Of a stretch of DNA of 20,693 nt, positions 7,966-15,901 are shown one piece after another. Made by a program: the position numbers and the translations under genes. The notes below the pieces were generated by a model. It made no database searches. It saw nothing but the letters and a program-made list of their open reading frames with translations, and had not been told where the DNA came from. Position 1 is the first letter of the stretch. Each line of letters opens with the position of its first letter. This DNA comes from UBA11795 sp964652755 (GTDB lineage: Bacteria > Chloroflexota > Dehalococcoidia > Lucifugimonadales > UBA826), in assembly GCA_964652755.1 (NCBI GenBank), contig CAZZBP010000034.1:1-20693 (forward strand). The letters are read 5' to 3'.

Positions 7966-8475
7966 ATGCCTACTAAGATATAAGTTATATACGATACGCA
8001 CTGCTATAAATGGGAAGATGACCATCCGGATTTGCGTGCAGCTGTCAGAGACTCAGATATCTCTGTTCATTGCGGCGATATAGTAAGGCAAGATGTCGTA
8101 GATGGTTTTCGAAAGGAATCGAAGCATCCCATTATTGTTCACGGAAACTCAGATCCAGTCGAACTCCGTGAATCGCTTCCTTACACAGAGATAATAAATG
8201 TAGAAGGAATTCAAATCGCGGCCATACATCCAGCATGGGGAGGCCCTGAATTCCCACCTGAGGAATTGCTCAAAGATTTCACTAAGAAGCCCGACGTAAT
8301 ATTGTTTGGCCACACCCACGAACCGTTGAATAAAGAAATAGAAGGTGTGTTATTTGTGAATCCCGGACAGGGATATAAGTCGTTTATGGTTGATTGCACT
8401 ATGGCCCAACTTACGGTTAACTACAGGGATATAAAAGCCGAAATAGTCGTCATTGAAAAGGGTCGCTCCTATTGA
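7966..8475 (+). pseudogene. YfcE-type metallophosphoesterase with an in-frame stop near the 5' end
   Basis: The main frame encodes a calcineurin-like phosphoesterase of about 169 residues. Seen are HCGDIV, IVHGNSDP (the GNxD motif), GGPEFPPEELL, ILFGHTHEP (GHxH) and FVNPGQ. Its usual N-terminus KIxVISDTHG is present in the same frame just upstream, but reads MPTKI, then TAA (7981-7983), then VIYDTHC. The metal-binding Asp and His of DTH survive; a stop, a Ser-to-Tyr and a Gly-to-Cys change flank them. Starting after the stop, the first standard codon is TTG 8032, which would lose the DTH metal ligands. So it is a pseudogene, a sequencing or assembly error, or starts in an unusual way. No clear Shine-Dalgarno precedes ATG 7966. 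It overlaps yqeK tail-to-tail by 7 bp. Confidence 0.7.
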
Positions 8476-9065
8476 CAAGCATTTCTCTTTAATATGAGCC
8501 AATTCCAAGTCTCTAATGCCCTAGGGTGCACTACTCCTCCATCTGCTAGTATCGATCGAATTCGTAAAGCAAGATAACAGAGAATCGCTCCATCTAAGTC
8601 ATCCATGACTATATCCATTATGGATCCAAGCTCAGGATATTTTTTTATTTTTTGTGGCTCAATTTTATCTGCTATAAAAACGATTTTTTCAACTTGAGAC
8701 ATCTTGGGCCTGCCAGTCGTGTGATAGCTCACAGCAGAAACAATATCTAAATCCCTGCAACCTAGTTTATTACGCAACCAGTGTGCCCCGATCGGTCCAT
8801 GAAGTAAGAGGGGTTCATGGTTCTCAACCTCAGTGATGCCTAATCCTAGCCTTCTGGCTTCTGTGATTAGTTTGTTCTCAGTCCAATGGCGAACAACATC
8901 ATGAGCCGATGCCCCCAAATCACATTTTTCCGTTTCCGCTCCATGTGATTCTGCTATTTCTCTCGAAAGAATTCGAGTCCTGTATATATGTTCCTGGAGT
9001 CCAATTGGAAGCTGAGACAATTCCTTTTCAACAATGTTTATCAACTGGATAATTGGGCTGTCCAT
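8469..9065 (-). CDS. yqeK: YqeK-like HD-domain hydrolase (putative symmetrical Ap4A hydrolase)
   Basis: YqeK enzymes split diadenosine tetraphosphate into two ADP. In the 198 residues the HD-fold metal ligands appear in order: HIYRTRILSREIAESHG (His25), GASAHDVVRHW (the HD pair near residue 55), LLLHGPIGAHWL, SYHTTGRPKMS and VFIADKIEP. HTTG and ADxIEP are characteristic of YqeK rather than of RelA/SpoT-type HD proteins. ATG 9065 has AGG eight bases upstream. It is the last gene of a four-gene minus-strand run after VOC, RidA and HIT genes. A HIT hydrolase and an Ap4A hydrolase in one operon suggests nucleotide-damage or dinucleotide turnover, which is inference. Confidence 0.85.
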   Translation of the reverse strand: MDSPIIQLINIVEKELSQLPIGLQEHIYRTRILSREIAESHGAETEKCDLGASAHDVVRHWTENKLITEARRLGLGITEVENHEPLLLHGPIGAHWLRNKLGCRDLDIVSAVSYHTTGRPKMSQVEKIVFIADKIEPQKIKKYPELGSIMDIVMDDLDGAILCYLALRIRSILADGGVVHPRALETWNWLILKRNACQ

Positions 9066-9074
9066 TCTATTAAC

Positions 9075-9419
9075 CTAAACCATGGAACCCAGTTTATTAC
9101 CACCAAGAATATGAAGATGGAGGTGAGGTATTTCCTGGCCCGAATCATCTTTTTGGTTTATAACGAGTCTGTACCCTGAATTTGATATTCCCGCTGAATA
9201 AGCAACATCTCTTGCGACCTCAAACATTCGGAATAGAACAGGGGAAAAATCGCTTGTCATATGCTCCAGGTACGTAAAGTGTTTCACCGGGATCACAAGT
9301 ACGTGAACAGGAGCTGCGGGTGCTATATCATTTACGGCGACACAATAGCTATCACGGTGTACAAAGTCAGCCACAACCTCTCCTGAGGCTATATTGCAAA
9401 ATATACAGTCAGATTGCAT
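9075..9419 (-). CDS. hinT: HIT-family hydrolase (HinT-like)
   Basis: Histidine-triad proteins hydrolyse nucleoside phosphoramidates and acyl-adenylates. The 114 residues have the N-terminal zinc-type CIFCNIASGEV, the central VLVIPVKHFTYLEHM and the triad HLHLHILGG (near residue 103), which is the defining active site. The sequence is complete for a HinT-type enzyme. I place the start at ATG 9419-9417, whose A is shared with the TGA of the upstream ridA-like gene (TGATG). The TTG one codon earlier would also work. This coupling and the 9-bp gap to yqeK argue for one transcript. Confidence 0.92.
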   Translation of the reverse strand: MQSDCIFCNIASGEVVADFVHRDSYCVAVNDIAPAAPVHVLVIPVKHFTYLEHMTSDFSPVLFRMFEVARDVAYSAGISNSGYRLVINQKDDSGQEIPHLHLHILGGNKLGSMV

Positions 9420-9805
9420 CAAGCTTCGACTATCGCTATGGCCTCGATCTCTATTAAAAACTTTGGATCGACAAGCCCACTGATGAAAACGCTGCTACTT
9501 GCAGGCCCGTCTTCAGGAAACCTAGAGAGCCGAACACTTGCATAATCTGGATAATCGTCAGGTCTCACTATAAACGCTGTAATCTTGGTCACGTCATCCA
9601 TTGAGGCACCAGCAGACCGAAGGGCGGATTCAATATTAACAAAGCATTGTTCGGCCTGGATTCGACAATCTCCATCTCCGACCAAGTTTCCTAATGAGTC
9701 CACGGGTACTTGTCCCGATACGAACACAGCATTTCTAATCCTTGTGGCCGGCGAAAACCCTGAAGGTTTTCTGTCTGGGTCCGGAAAAAAAACTTGTCTT
9801 GTCAT
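9419..9805 (-). CDS. RidA/YjgF-family protein lacking the catalytic Arg
   Basis: RidA enzymes hydrolyse reactive enamine/imine intermediates from amino-acid metabolism. This 128-residue homologue shows RIRNAVFVSGQVPVD, QAEQCFVNIESALRSAGASMDDVTKITAFI and LVDPKFLIEIEAIAIV, the complete chorismate-mutase-like fold. In true RidA the segment after the variable loop reads PARxxV, and the Arg binds the substrate carboxylate. Here it reads PASSSV, so the Arg is missing while the later Glu is kept. It therefore probably belongs to a Rid subfamily without imine deaminase activity; its actual substrate cannot be read from sequence. It is cotranscribed with VOC, HIT and YqeK genes. Confidence 0.85.
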   Translation of the reverse strand: MTRQVFFPDPDRKPSGFSPATRIRNAVFVSGQVPVDSLGNLVGDGDCRIQAEQCFVNIESALRSAGASMDDVTKITAFIVRPDDYPDYASVRLSRFPEDGPASSSVFISGLVDPKFLIEIEAIAIVEA

Positions 9806-9822
9806 TTCATCCTACTTTTTCA

Positions 9823-10218
9823 CTATTGAGGTAGCTGCATAACCTCTATGCGTACATCGTCGGGTGCTTGAATAAAAGCAATGGATAATCCGGTCGCCGT
9901 TCTTGTAGGGCCTTCTAGCACTTCAGCTCCCAATCCCTCCAATCTTTTTAATTCCGCTTCTATATCATCAACTTCAATACCAAAATGCTCAAGACCCCAA
10001 TGGGCAGTTGCATCTCCTTCTCCCATTAATTCCCCTGTTCGAGCACCAGAGATATTAATCGCAACCCCATCCTTCGTTCGACATCTTATGAACCTATCAC
10101 CCTGTGGTCTTGGGTTTTCATCATTAACGATTTCAAACCCAAACGCCTCAACATACCAGTCCGCCGTTTTCCCAGGGTCCGACGACTTCAAATGTACATG
10201 ATTAAACGAGTAAGACAT
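9823..10218 (-). CDS. VOC-superfamily (glyoxalase/dioxygenase-like) protein
   Basis: A 131-residue protein with two paired beta-alpha-beta-beta-beta modules. Module one opens with FNHVHLKSSDPGKTADWYVEAFGFEIV, and module two with WGLEHFGIEVDDIEAELKRLEGLGAEV, ending in IRIEVMQ-like VRIEVMQ. The likely metal ligands are His9 of HVHL, His near residue 78 in LEHFG and Glu near residue 126 in IEVMQ. Such proteins include glyoxalase I, fosfomycin enzymes and dioxygenases, and the substrate cannot be assigned. ATG 10218 has a strong GGAGAG five bases upstream. It leads a four-gene run and has a good promoter in front. Confidence 0.85.
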   Translation of the reverse strand: MSYSFNHVHLKSSDPGKTADWYVEAFGFEIVNDENPRPQGDRFIRCRTKDGVAINISGARTGELMGEGDATAHWGLEHFGIEVDDIEAELKRLEGLGAEVLEGPTRTATGLSIAFIQAPDDVRIEVMQLPQ

Positions 10219-10250
10219 TATGACTCTCCTTGTCAGTTTATGGCCGCACG

Positions 10251-10279
10251 AGACTATTGGACCTTTGTCTAGGTGTCAA
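10251..10279 (-). promoter_or_regulatory. Promoter for the VOC-RidA-HIT-YqeK unit
   Basis: On the reverse strand a perfect -35 TTGACA (plus 10274-10279) is followed after exactly 17 bp by TAGTCT (plus 10251-10256), a weak but spaced -10. It lies about 33 bp upstream of the VOC start and just after the trpF stop, so the four-gene unit can be transcribed apart from the trp operon. No terminator hairpin is evident between trpF and this promoter. Confidence 0.5.
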
Positions 10280-10289
10280 GAATAAATGG

Positions 10290-10943
10290 TCAAGATGTCA
10301 GGACAGCTTCTGAAAAGGCTTTTATTTTAGAAGGGTCCTTTAAACCAAGAGTCTCCACACCTGTGGATATATCCACAGCCCAAGGCCGTACCGACGAGAT
10401 AGCCTCAGAGACATTGGCGGGATTTAACCCGCCAGCTAGTATGAATTCCCAATCTTTAGGAAGAGACGCAGCAACATTCCAGTCAAAGGATTTTCCTGTA
10501 CCTCCGAGATGTCCCTTATCCAGACGATCCAGGAGGGGAACACTGCCGCTGTCGAGAACACTACCTACTTTTTTTATAGTATCAGATACGATTTTTTGAA
10601 AATCACCTTCAATTGGTACCTTGATTTGCTTGATGACTCGGGCAGAGATTTTGTCATAATAATCTGCAAGCTCATCACCACAGAGCTGTGCAAAATCAAG
10701 ACCGCATTCTTCGATAGCGGAGTTTACAAATTCAGGCGACTGGTTCGCAAAAAGACCTACCAGTAAAGGGCCTCCACTCCCACACAATAGTCTGTATTCG
10801 GAAGTAATCTGGGCAACCTGTTTTACTGACAATTCTCTTCGAACCCCTGGAACGAATACAAACCCGAGAAACGAAGCTGCATATTCTCTGGCAATCACTG
10901 CACTATCCACGTCTCGAAGCCCACATATTTTAAAGAGGGTCAC
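10290..10943 (-). CDS. trpF: TrpF, phosphoribosylanthranilate isomerase
   Basis: This TIM barrel converts N-(5-phosphoribosyl)anthranilate to CdRP in tryptophan synthesis. The protein starts FKICGLRDVDSA with the catalytic Cys. It continues with ASFLGFVFVPGVRRELS, LLVGLFANQ, LDFAQLCGDE, LDSGSVPLLDRLDKGHLGGTGKSFDW (catalytic Asp region) and FILAGGLNPANVSEAI, and ends in the phosphate site AVDISTGVET. At 217 residues it is full length. The GTG start overlaps the trpC stop (GTGA), and it is the last gene of the trp operon. trpB, which usually follows, is not here. Confidence 0.94.
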   Translation of the reverse strand: MTLFKICGLRDVDSAVIAREYAASFLGFVFVPGVRRELSVKQVAQITSEYRLLCGSGGPLLVGLFANQSPEFVNSAIEECGLDFAQLCGDELADYYDKISARVIKQIKVPIEGDFQKIVSDTIKKVGSVLDSGSVPLLDRLDKGHLGGTGKSFDWNVAASLPKDWEFILAGGLNPANVSEAISSVRPWAVDISTGVETLGLKDPSKIKAFSEAVLTS

Positions 10944-11737
10944 ATTAATGCCTTAAGAGCCATTCCTGGGTCTGGAGATTTAACAAGCGATTCTCCTACG
11001 AGTATGGCTTTCGCCCCAGCTGACTGAACTCTTTTTACATCCTCCCTATCAGATATTCCACTTTCGCTGACAATAATATTGCCATATGGGACCAATGGTG
11101 CAAGCCTTTCCGTTGTCTCAAGGGTGGTATCAAAGGTGTGGAGATCGCGGTTATTAATACCTATGATGTCAGCATTACATTGAACGGCTTTCTCTAACTC
11201 TAATTCATTGTGAACCTCAACTAAGCACTGAATCCAAATCGATCTGGCAATTCCCATGAATTCTCTGATTTGTTGTTCGTCTAACATAGATACAATCAAT
11301 AATATTGCGTCCGCACCAAAAGCCCTAGCTTCGTATATTTGATAAGGATCAAATATGAACTCCTTCCTGAGAACGGGCACCCCCAGTGTGAATACAGCTG
11401 AATGGGCGGCTGCCATATCATCAATGCTGCCTTTGAAATGATCTTCGTTAGTAAGCACCGATATTGCCGCAGCTCCGTTCTCCGCATACGCTCTAGCGAG
11501 ATTGGCAGCATCAAGTCCTTCTTTTAAGACCCCTTTGGAAGGCGATGCACGTTTCACCTCTGCAATTACCCTGATCCCATCTCCCATAAGTCTTCCGGAA
11601 AAATTCAATGGCTTTTCAACCTTGCTTGTCAGGTCTTCCAGATCGAGCAAAGAAAGAGCTTTTTTCCTTTCTTCTAATCTGGCACTCTTTAGCTCTACAA
11701 TATCTTTCAAAATATCTGGAGTGTCAGAATTAATCAT
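10940..11737 (-). CDS. trpC: TrpC, indole-3-glycerol-phosphate synthase
   Basis: It closes the indole ring: CdRP to indoleglycerol phosphate with loss of CO2 and water. The 265 residues show the N-terminal helix with RKKALSLL, then VIAEVKRASPSKGVL (catalytic Lys and SPSKG), AISVLTNEDHFKGS, VPVLRKEFIFDPYQIYEARAFGADAILLI (catalytic Lys), IIGINNRDL, IIVSESGIS and AILVGESLV. All catalytic residues of the family are evident. The ATG start overlaps the trpD stop by four bases (ATGA). Confidence 0.96.
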   Translation of the reverse strand: MINSDTPDILKDIVELKSARLEERKKALSLLDLEDLTSKVEKPLNFSGRLMGDGIRVIAEVKRASPSKGVLKEGLDAANLARAYAENGAAAISVLTNEDHFKGSIDDMAAAHSAVFTLGVPVLRKEFIFDPYQIYEARAFGADAILLIVSMLDEQQIREFMGIARSIWIQCLVEVHNELELEKAVQCNADIIGINNRDLHTFDTTLETTERLAPLVPYGNIIVSESGISDREDVKRVQSAGAKAILVGESLVKSPDPGMALKALM

Positions 11738-12747
11738 TGCAGTTCCTTGCTTAACTCAACATAAGAGTTCAAACTCGCAAGGGCTGAGCCACTATCAATA
11801 GATTTTGATGAAGCTTCAATCCCAGATTGAAGGTTATCTACATAGTTAGCTGCGTTCAGAGCGGCAGCTGAGTTCAGAAGCACTATCTCTCTAGCTGCAC
11901 CTCCTGCTCCTTCAAAAACAGACTTTATAATTCGAGCACTTATATCTGGATCAGGAGCTAAAATTGTACTCAGTGGACTTTCCTTAAAACCAAATTCCCT
12001 TGGAGTCACTTCAGTCTTCGTTACGATGCCAGAGTCTAAGGTCCAAATCGTAGATGTAGTACTTAACGTGATTTCATCGAGGCCATCATTCCCGTGTACG
12101 ATGAGAGCCTTTTCACACCCAAGCTTAGCCAGAACATTACCCATAAGTTCACCAATAGACGGGTCAGATACCCCTATGAGTTGCTTACTTGCGCCGGCGG
12201 GATTAGTAAGAGGACCAAGTAGATTAAATACCGTTCTGATTCCAATCTCTCTTCTTGGTCCAGCTGCGAATCTCATGGAAGGATGAAATCCCTGTGCGAA
12301 CATGAATCCAAACCCGGATTCTCCGATACACTTAGTAACAGACTCAGGCGATAGTTCAATATTCGCTCCCAAAGCCTCCAATACATCAGCGCTACCAGTC
12401 TTGCCCGACATAGCGCGGTTGCCGTGTTTCGCTACTTTTATTCCTACCCCTGCTACCACAAAAGCTGCTGCAGTGGATATGTTAAAGGTACCAGAACCAT
12501 CTCCACCCGTACCACATGTATCTACTAAGTCGTATGAAGTTGATAAACGAAGGGATTTTTCTCTCATAACTGTGGCCATTCCTGCTACTTCATCGACCGT
12601 CTCACCCTTTAATCTGAGCGCTGTTACAAAGGCCCCAAACTGGGCGGGAGTCGCGTTCCCTTCCATGATTTGTGCCATAGCAGCCGCTGATTCTTCAAAA
12701 TTGAGGGATATCCCCTCTACCAATTTCTGGACCGCTTCCTGAATCAC
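11734..12747 (-). CDS. trpD: TrpD, anthranilate phosphoribosyltransferase
   Basis: It transfers phosphoribose from PRPP to anthranilate. Motifs are VDTCGTGGDGSGTFNIST (PRPP-binding GTGGD), VAKHGNRAMSGKTGSADVLEALG, FMFAQGFHPSMR, PRREIGIRTVFNLLGPLTNP and VHGNDGLDEI. I chose GTG 12747 as the start because AGGGAG lies seven bases upstream and MIQEAVQKLVEG is the family's usual beginning. The longer reading from GTG 12768 would add seven residues overlapping the trpG end. This gives 337 residues, the usual length. It is a stand-alone trpD, not fused to trpG. Confidence 0.95.
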   Translation of the reverse strand: MIQEAVQKLVEGISLNFEESAAAMAQIMEGNATPAQFGAFVTALRLKGETVDEVAGMATVMREKSLRLSTSYDLVDTCGTGGDGSGTFNISTAAAFVVAGVGIKVAKHGNRAMSGKTGSADVLEALGANIELSPESVTKCIGESGFGFMFAQGFHPSMRFAAGPRREIGIRTVFNLLGPLTNPAGASKQLIGVSDPSIGELMGNVLAKLGCEKALIVHGNDGLDEITLSTTSTIWTLDSGIVTKTEVTPREFGFKESPLSTILAPDPDISARIIKSVFEGAGGAAREIVLLNSAAALNAANYVDNLQSGIEASSKSIDSGSALASLNSYVELSKELQ

Positions 12748-12760
12748 AGTTAATCTCCCT

Positions 12761-13330
12761 CTAGGCACTCCGATTTAAGAAATTTGCTAGGAGGTCTTTC
12801 CCAGAAAGGGTCATTATGGATTCTGGATGAAATTGAATTCCTTCCACTGGATATCGCTTGTGGCGAATTCCCATGATAGTCCCGTTATCTGTCCAGGCTG
12901 TCACTTCCAATTCATTCGGCAAATCTTCTTTGTAAATTGCTAACGAGTGGTACCTAATCGCTTCAAAAGGATTGGGAAGCCCTGTAAAAACCCCTTTTCC
13001 TTCATGATAGATTTGGGACATCTTGCCGTGCATTATTTCATTGGCTCGCCCGACCTTGCCGCCGAATGTATACCCAACACACTGATGACCCAAGCACACA
13101 CCCAAGGTAGGAATAGTAGGTCCAAATTTCTCAATTACTTCATTTGAGACACCTGCTTTATCTGGGGTACAAGGCCCAGGAGAAATTATAATCTTCTCCG
13201 GAGACATCTCCTCTATGTCTCCCAGGGTAACCCTGTCGTTGCGAACGACTTTTACGTGGACTCCTAGTTCGGAAATGTACTGGTAAAGGTTGTATGTGAA
13301 ACTATCGTAATTATCTATGAGTAAAATCAT
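12761..13330 (-). CDS. trpG: TrpG, anthranilate synthase glutaminase subunit
   Basis: This class I amidotransferase feeds ammonia to TrpE; the family often also serves PabB in folate synthesis. The 189 residues begin ILLIDNYDSFTYNLYQYISELG and show IIISPGPCTPDKAGVS, the nucleophile Cys in LGVCLGHQCVGYTFGG (near residue 79), then YHSLAI and IQFHPESIMT with the His/Glu pair. It sits 2 bp after trpE. No separate pabA is seen, so an amphibolic role is possible but not shown. Confidence 0.95.
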   Translation of the reverse strand: MILLIDNYDSFTYNLYQYISELGVHVKVVRNDRVTLGDIEEMSPEKIIISPGPCTPDKAGVSNEVIEKFGPTIPTLGVCLGHQCVGYTFGGKVGRANEIMHGKMSQIYHEGKGVFTGLPNPFEAIRYHSLAIYKEDLPNELEVTAWTDNGTIMGIRHKRYPVEGIQFHPESIMTLSGKDLLANFLNRSA

Positions 13331-13332
13331 AA

Positions 13333-14781
13333 TTAAACCTCTACAGTTGACTCTGCCGCGTCAATAGCTCTCATGAGGGCGCTCGCCTTGTGAATCGTTT
13401 CATCAAACTCAAACCCTGGCTCACTGTCATAAACTATACCTCCCCCAGCCTGCACATGGGCGACTCCGTCTTTTACAACCATAGTACGGATGGTTATGCA
13501 AGTGTCCATATTTCCCGCAAAATCGAAATATCCTACGGCACCTGCATAAGCTCCCCGGGTGTCGTTTTCTAGTTCAGCAATAATCTCCATTGCCCTTATC
13601 TTCGGAGCGCCAGACACCGTCCCCGCCGGAAAACAGGCTCGCAAAGCGTCATAGTTACTAAATCCTTCCTGAATATTACCTTCCACATGGGACACCAGGT
13701 GCATAACATGGGAATATCGTTCTATTTCTAAAATATCTGAAGCTACCACAGTGCCCGGCTTGCTAACCCTTCCGATGTCGTTCCTACCAAGATCAAGGAG
13801 CATTATGTGCTCGGCCCTTTCTTTTTCATCTGTTCTTAACTCAAGTTCTAATCGCCTATCTTCCTCATCGTCCTCGGAACGCGGTCTTGTTCCGGCTATA
13901 GGATGAGTGGCTACGACACCGTTTTCTACCTGTACAAGCATTTCTGGTGAAGCACCAACTATCTGGAAACCGTCTAGTTCCAGGTAGTACATGTAAGGAG
14001 ACGGATTTATCGCTCTCAGCGAACGATATATATGAAAAGAATGTGCGGAGGTTGGTTTTGATAAACGTTGCGAAACTACTACTTGAATAACATCTCCATC
14101 CACAACATATTCCTTACATCTCTCAACCATGTCATGATGATATTGTTGGGCCATATTTGAAGTGACATCACCTTTTGAATATCCCGACTTCCTCGGTATA
14201 GACGTGGGATCCAGCGGTCTATTAAGCCGGCGCACGATCGATTCTATCTTGGATGTTGCATCATAATATGCTGTTTCAACGTCTCCATTGAAGTGTGCAT
14301 GGCTTACTACCAGGATCTTATGACGAACATGATCAAAGACCAAGAAAGTTTTCGTGAGCATGAAAATCGCCTCAGGAATGCCGATAGGATCGTTGTTCGG
14401 CGAAGGAAGTTCTTCAAAATATTTGACCGATTCATAGGAAAGATAACCTACGGCACCCCCGCTGAATCTCGGAAGATTACTTGTTTCAACGAGATTGAAA
14501 TCTGAAAGCATTTTCTCTACTAGTTTTAACGGGTCAGTCTCACCGTCTTTTTGCCCGGGACCAGTGATAATCACGTCTTCTGGCTCCGTACCAATGAAGC
14601 TATATCGAGCTATGTGTTCCCCACCCTCCACACTCTCTAGAAGAAATGAATATGGAGGAACCGCCACCTTCAAATAGGCGGACACAGGGGTTTCAAGATC
14701 GGCATCGATCTCTGTATAAATTGGAATGAGGTTTCCGCGAGATCCCAACGTTTTTGCTTCTTCAAGTGTTGGATAATACAT
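13333..14781 (-). CDS. trpE: TrpE, anthranilate synthase component I
   Basis: It makes anthranilate from chorismate with ammonia from TrpG. The 482 residues include the feedback motif LLES at 47-50 (FLLESVEGGEHIARYSFIG), which binds tryptophan in regulated TrpE. Later comes the chorismate domain: GDVIQVVVSQRL, GASPEMLVQVENG, THPIAGTRPR, EHIMLLDLGRNDIGRVS, YSHVMHLVSHVEG, FPAGTVSGAPKIRAMEII and the final QAGGGIVYDSEP. The LLES site distinguishes TrpE from PabB and predicts end-product inhibition. It lies 39 bp downstream of trpS in the same direction. Confidence 0.96.
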   Translation of the reverse strand: MYYPTLEEAKTLGSRGNLIPIYTEIDADLETPVSAYLKVAVPPYSFLLESVEGGEHIARYSFIGTEPEDVIITGPGQKDGETDPLKLVEKMLSDFNLVETSNLPRFSGGAVGYLSYESVKYFEELPSPNNDPIGIPEAIFMLTKTFLVFDHVRHKILVVSHAHFNGDVETAYYDATSKIESIVRRLNRPLDPTSIPRKSGYSKGDVTSNMAQQYHHDMVERCKEYVVDGDVIQVVVSQRLSKPTSAHSFHIYRSLRAINPSPYMYYLELDGFQIVGASPEMLVQVENGVVATHPIAGTRPRSEDDEEDRRLELELRTDEKERAEHIMLLDLGRNDIGRVSKPGTVVASDILEIERYSHVMHLVSHVEGNIQEGFSNYDALRACFPAGTVSGAPKIRAMEIIAELENDTRGAYAGAVGYFDFAGNMDTCITIRTMVVKDGVAHVQAGGGIVYDSEPGFEFDETIHKASALMRAIDAAESTVEV

Positions 14782-14820
14782 TTGCCATACTCCGAACTAC
14801 GTGTATCAAGAAAATTAGGT

Positions 14821-15825
14821 TCAGGCCAATAAAAGGCCCATCTTGTCTTTCATTTCTAGGAGTTTAGGTCCTGATATGGATTCCGCTCGTTGAGATCCTA
14901 CCGCTAATAAATTGTCAAGTTCAGTTACGTCAGATATGAGTTCGTTGTATCTTTGCCTAATTGGGGAAAGTTCTCCTATCACAACCTCGGCCACAGCTTT
15001 TTTTAAATCCCCGTAACCTCTAGCCGATTCGAAGTCTTTTTCGACATCTTCTTCCGATTTTCCCGTAACTACTTTGTATATACTGAGAAGGTTATTAACA
15101 CCTGCTTTCTCTGGATCATCGGAAAAACGAATCTCGTTGCCAGAATCCGTCACCGCACGCATGAATGAACGCTGGATCTCCTGAGGTTCATCCAACATGC
15201 GAATGGCATGTCCTCTTATATGAGAATAACTTTTGGACATCTTCACACTCGGATCATTCAAGCCCATCACTCTACCACCGACCTCTGGGATTACAGGCTC
15301 CGGAATAACAAAAGTATCACCGTAAATACGATTAAACCGAGCAGCTATGTCCCGGGAAAGCTCTACGTGCTGTTTCTGATCTTCGCCGACAGGAACCTCA
15401 TCAGCATCGTACAAAATTATGTCTCCGGCCATCAGGACAGGATAATCCAACAAACCCGTGGAAACCCGTTCTTGACCTTGAGACTTGTCCTTGAATTGAG
15501 TCATCCTCTCAAGCCACCCAACTGGGGTCACACAATTTAGTAACCAGCAACTTTCAGCATGTGCTGCTACGTGACTTTGTACAAATAAAGTAGTCTTCTT
15601 TGGGTCAAGACCACATGCAAATAATATTGCCGCTAACTCACGGGTTTGCTTTCTGAGCCCCTCTGGATCAGGCGTTACTGTCAAGGCATGTAGGTCGACA
15701 ATACAAAAATAGTTAATCTTCTCCTCTTGCTTTTCCACCCAACCCTTAAATGCCCCTAAGTAATTGCCAAGTTGGGGGTCACCGCTCGGCTGAACTCCGC
15801 TGAAAACCACTTTTCTTTTTCCCAT
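14821..15825 (-). CDS. trpS: TrpS, tryptophanyl-tRNA synthetase
   Basis: This class I synthetase charges tRNA-Trp. The 334 residues carry the HIGH-equivalent PSGDPQLGNYLGA near residue 13, then FCIVDLHALTV, FVQSHVAAHAESCWLLNCVTPVGWLERMTQFKDKS, a strongly TrpRS-like block, LMAGDIILYDADEVPVGEDQKQHVELSRDIA, and an exact KMSKS near residue 194. The ATG at 15825 has AAGG/GGGG upstream. It is the first gene after the T-box, so its expression should respond directly to the charging of its own substrate tRNA. Confidence 0.96.
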   Translation of the reverse strand: MGKRKVVFSGVQPSGDPQLGNYLGAFKGWVEKQEEKINYFCIVDLHALTVTPDPEGLRKQTRELAAILFACGLDPKKTTLFVQSHVAAHAESCWLLNCVTPVGWLERMTQFKDKSQGQERVSTGLLDYPVLMAGDIILYDADEVPVGEDQKQHVELSRDIAARFNRIYGDTFVIPEPVIPEVGGRVMGLNDPSVKMSKSYSHIRGHAIRMLDEPQEIQRSFMRAVTDSGNEIRFSDDPEKAGVNNLLSIYKVVTGKSEEDVEKDFESARGYGDLKKAVAEVVIGELSPIRQRYNELISDVTELDNLLAVGSQRAESISGPKLLEMKDKMGLLLA

Positions 15826-15872
15826 ATCCTTACCCCTTGAACAGAAATATTCCTATTTGATTCAAAAAAGGC

Positions 15873-15901
15873 AAAAAAAATCACCCCAAGTAAGGGGCGA
15901 T
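15873..15901 (-). terminator. Regulatory intrinsic terminator of the T-box
   Basis: The RNA from the minus strand forms an eight-pair stem, AUCGCCCC with GGGGUGAU (plus 15880-15901; one G-U pair), and a six-base loop, followed by a run of U (plus A-run 15873-15880). The G-U pair closes only in the minus-strand RNA, which agrees with the direction. It lies 47 bp before trpS and is the default-off arm of the T-box. Confidence 0.93.

Noticed and set aside
12302..12742. Open frame of 146 codons on the plus strand opposite trpD
   Set aside because: It is antisense to an intact, motif-complete trpD, with no domain features or ribosome site.
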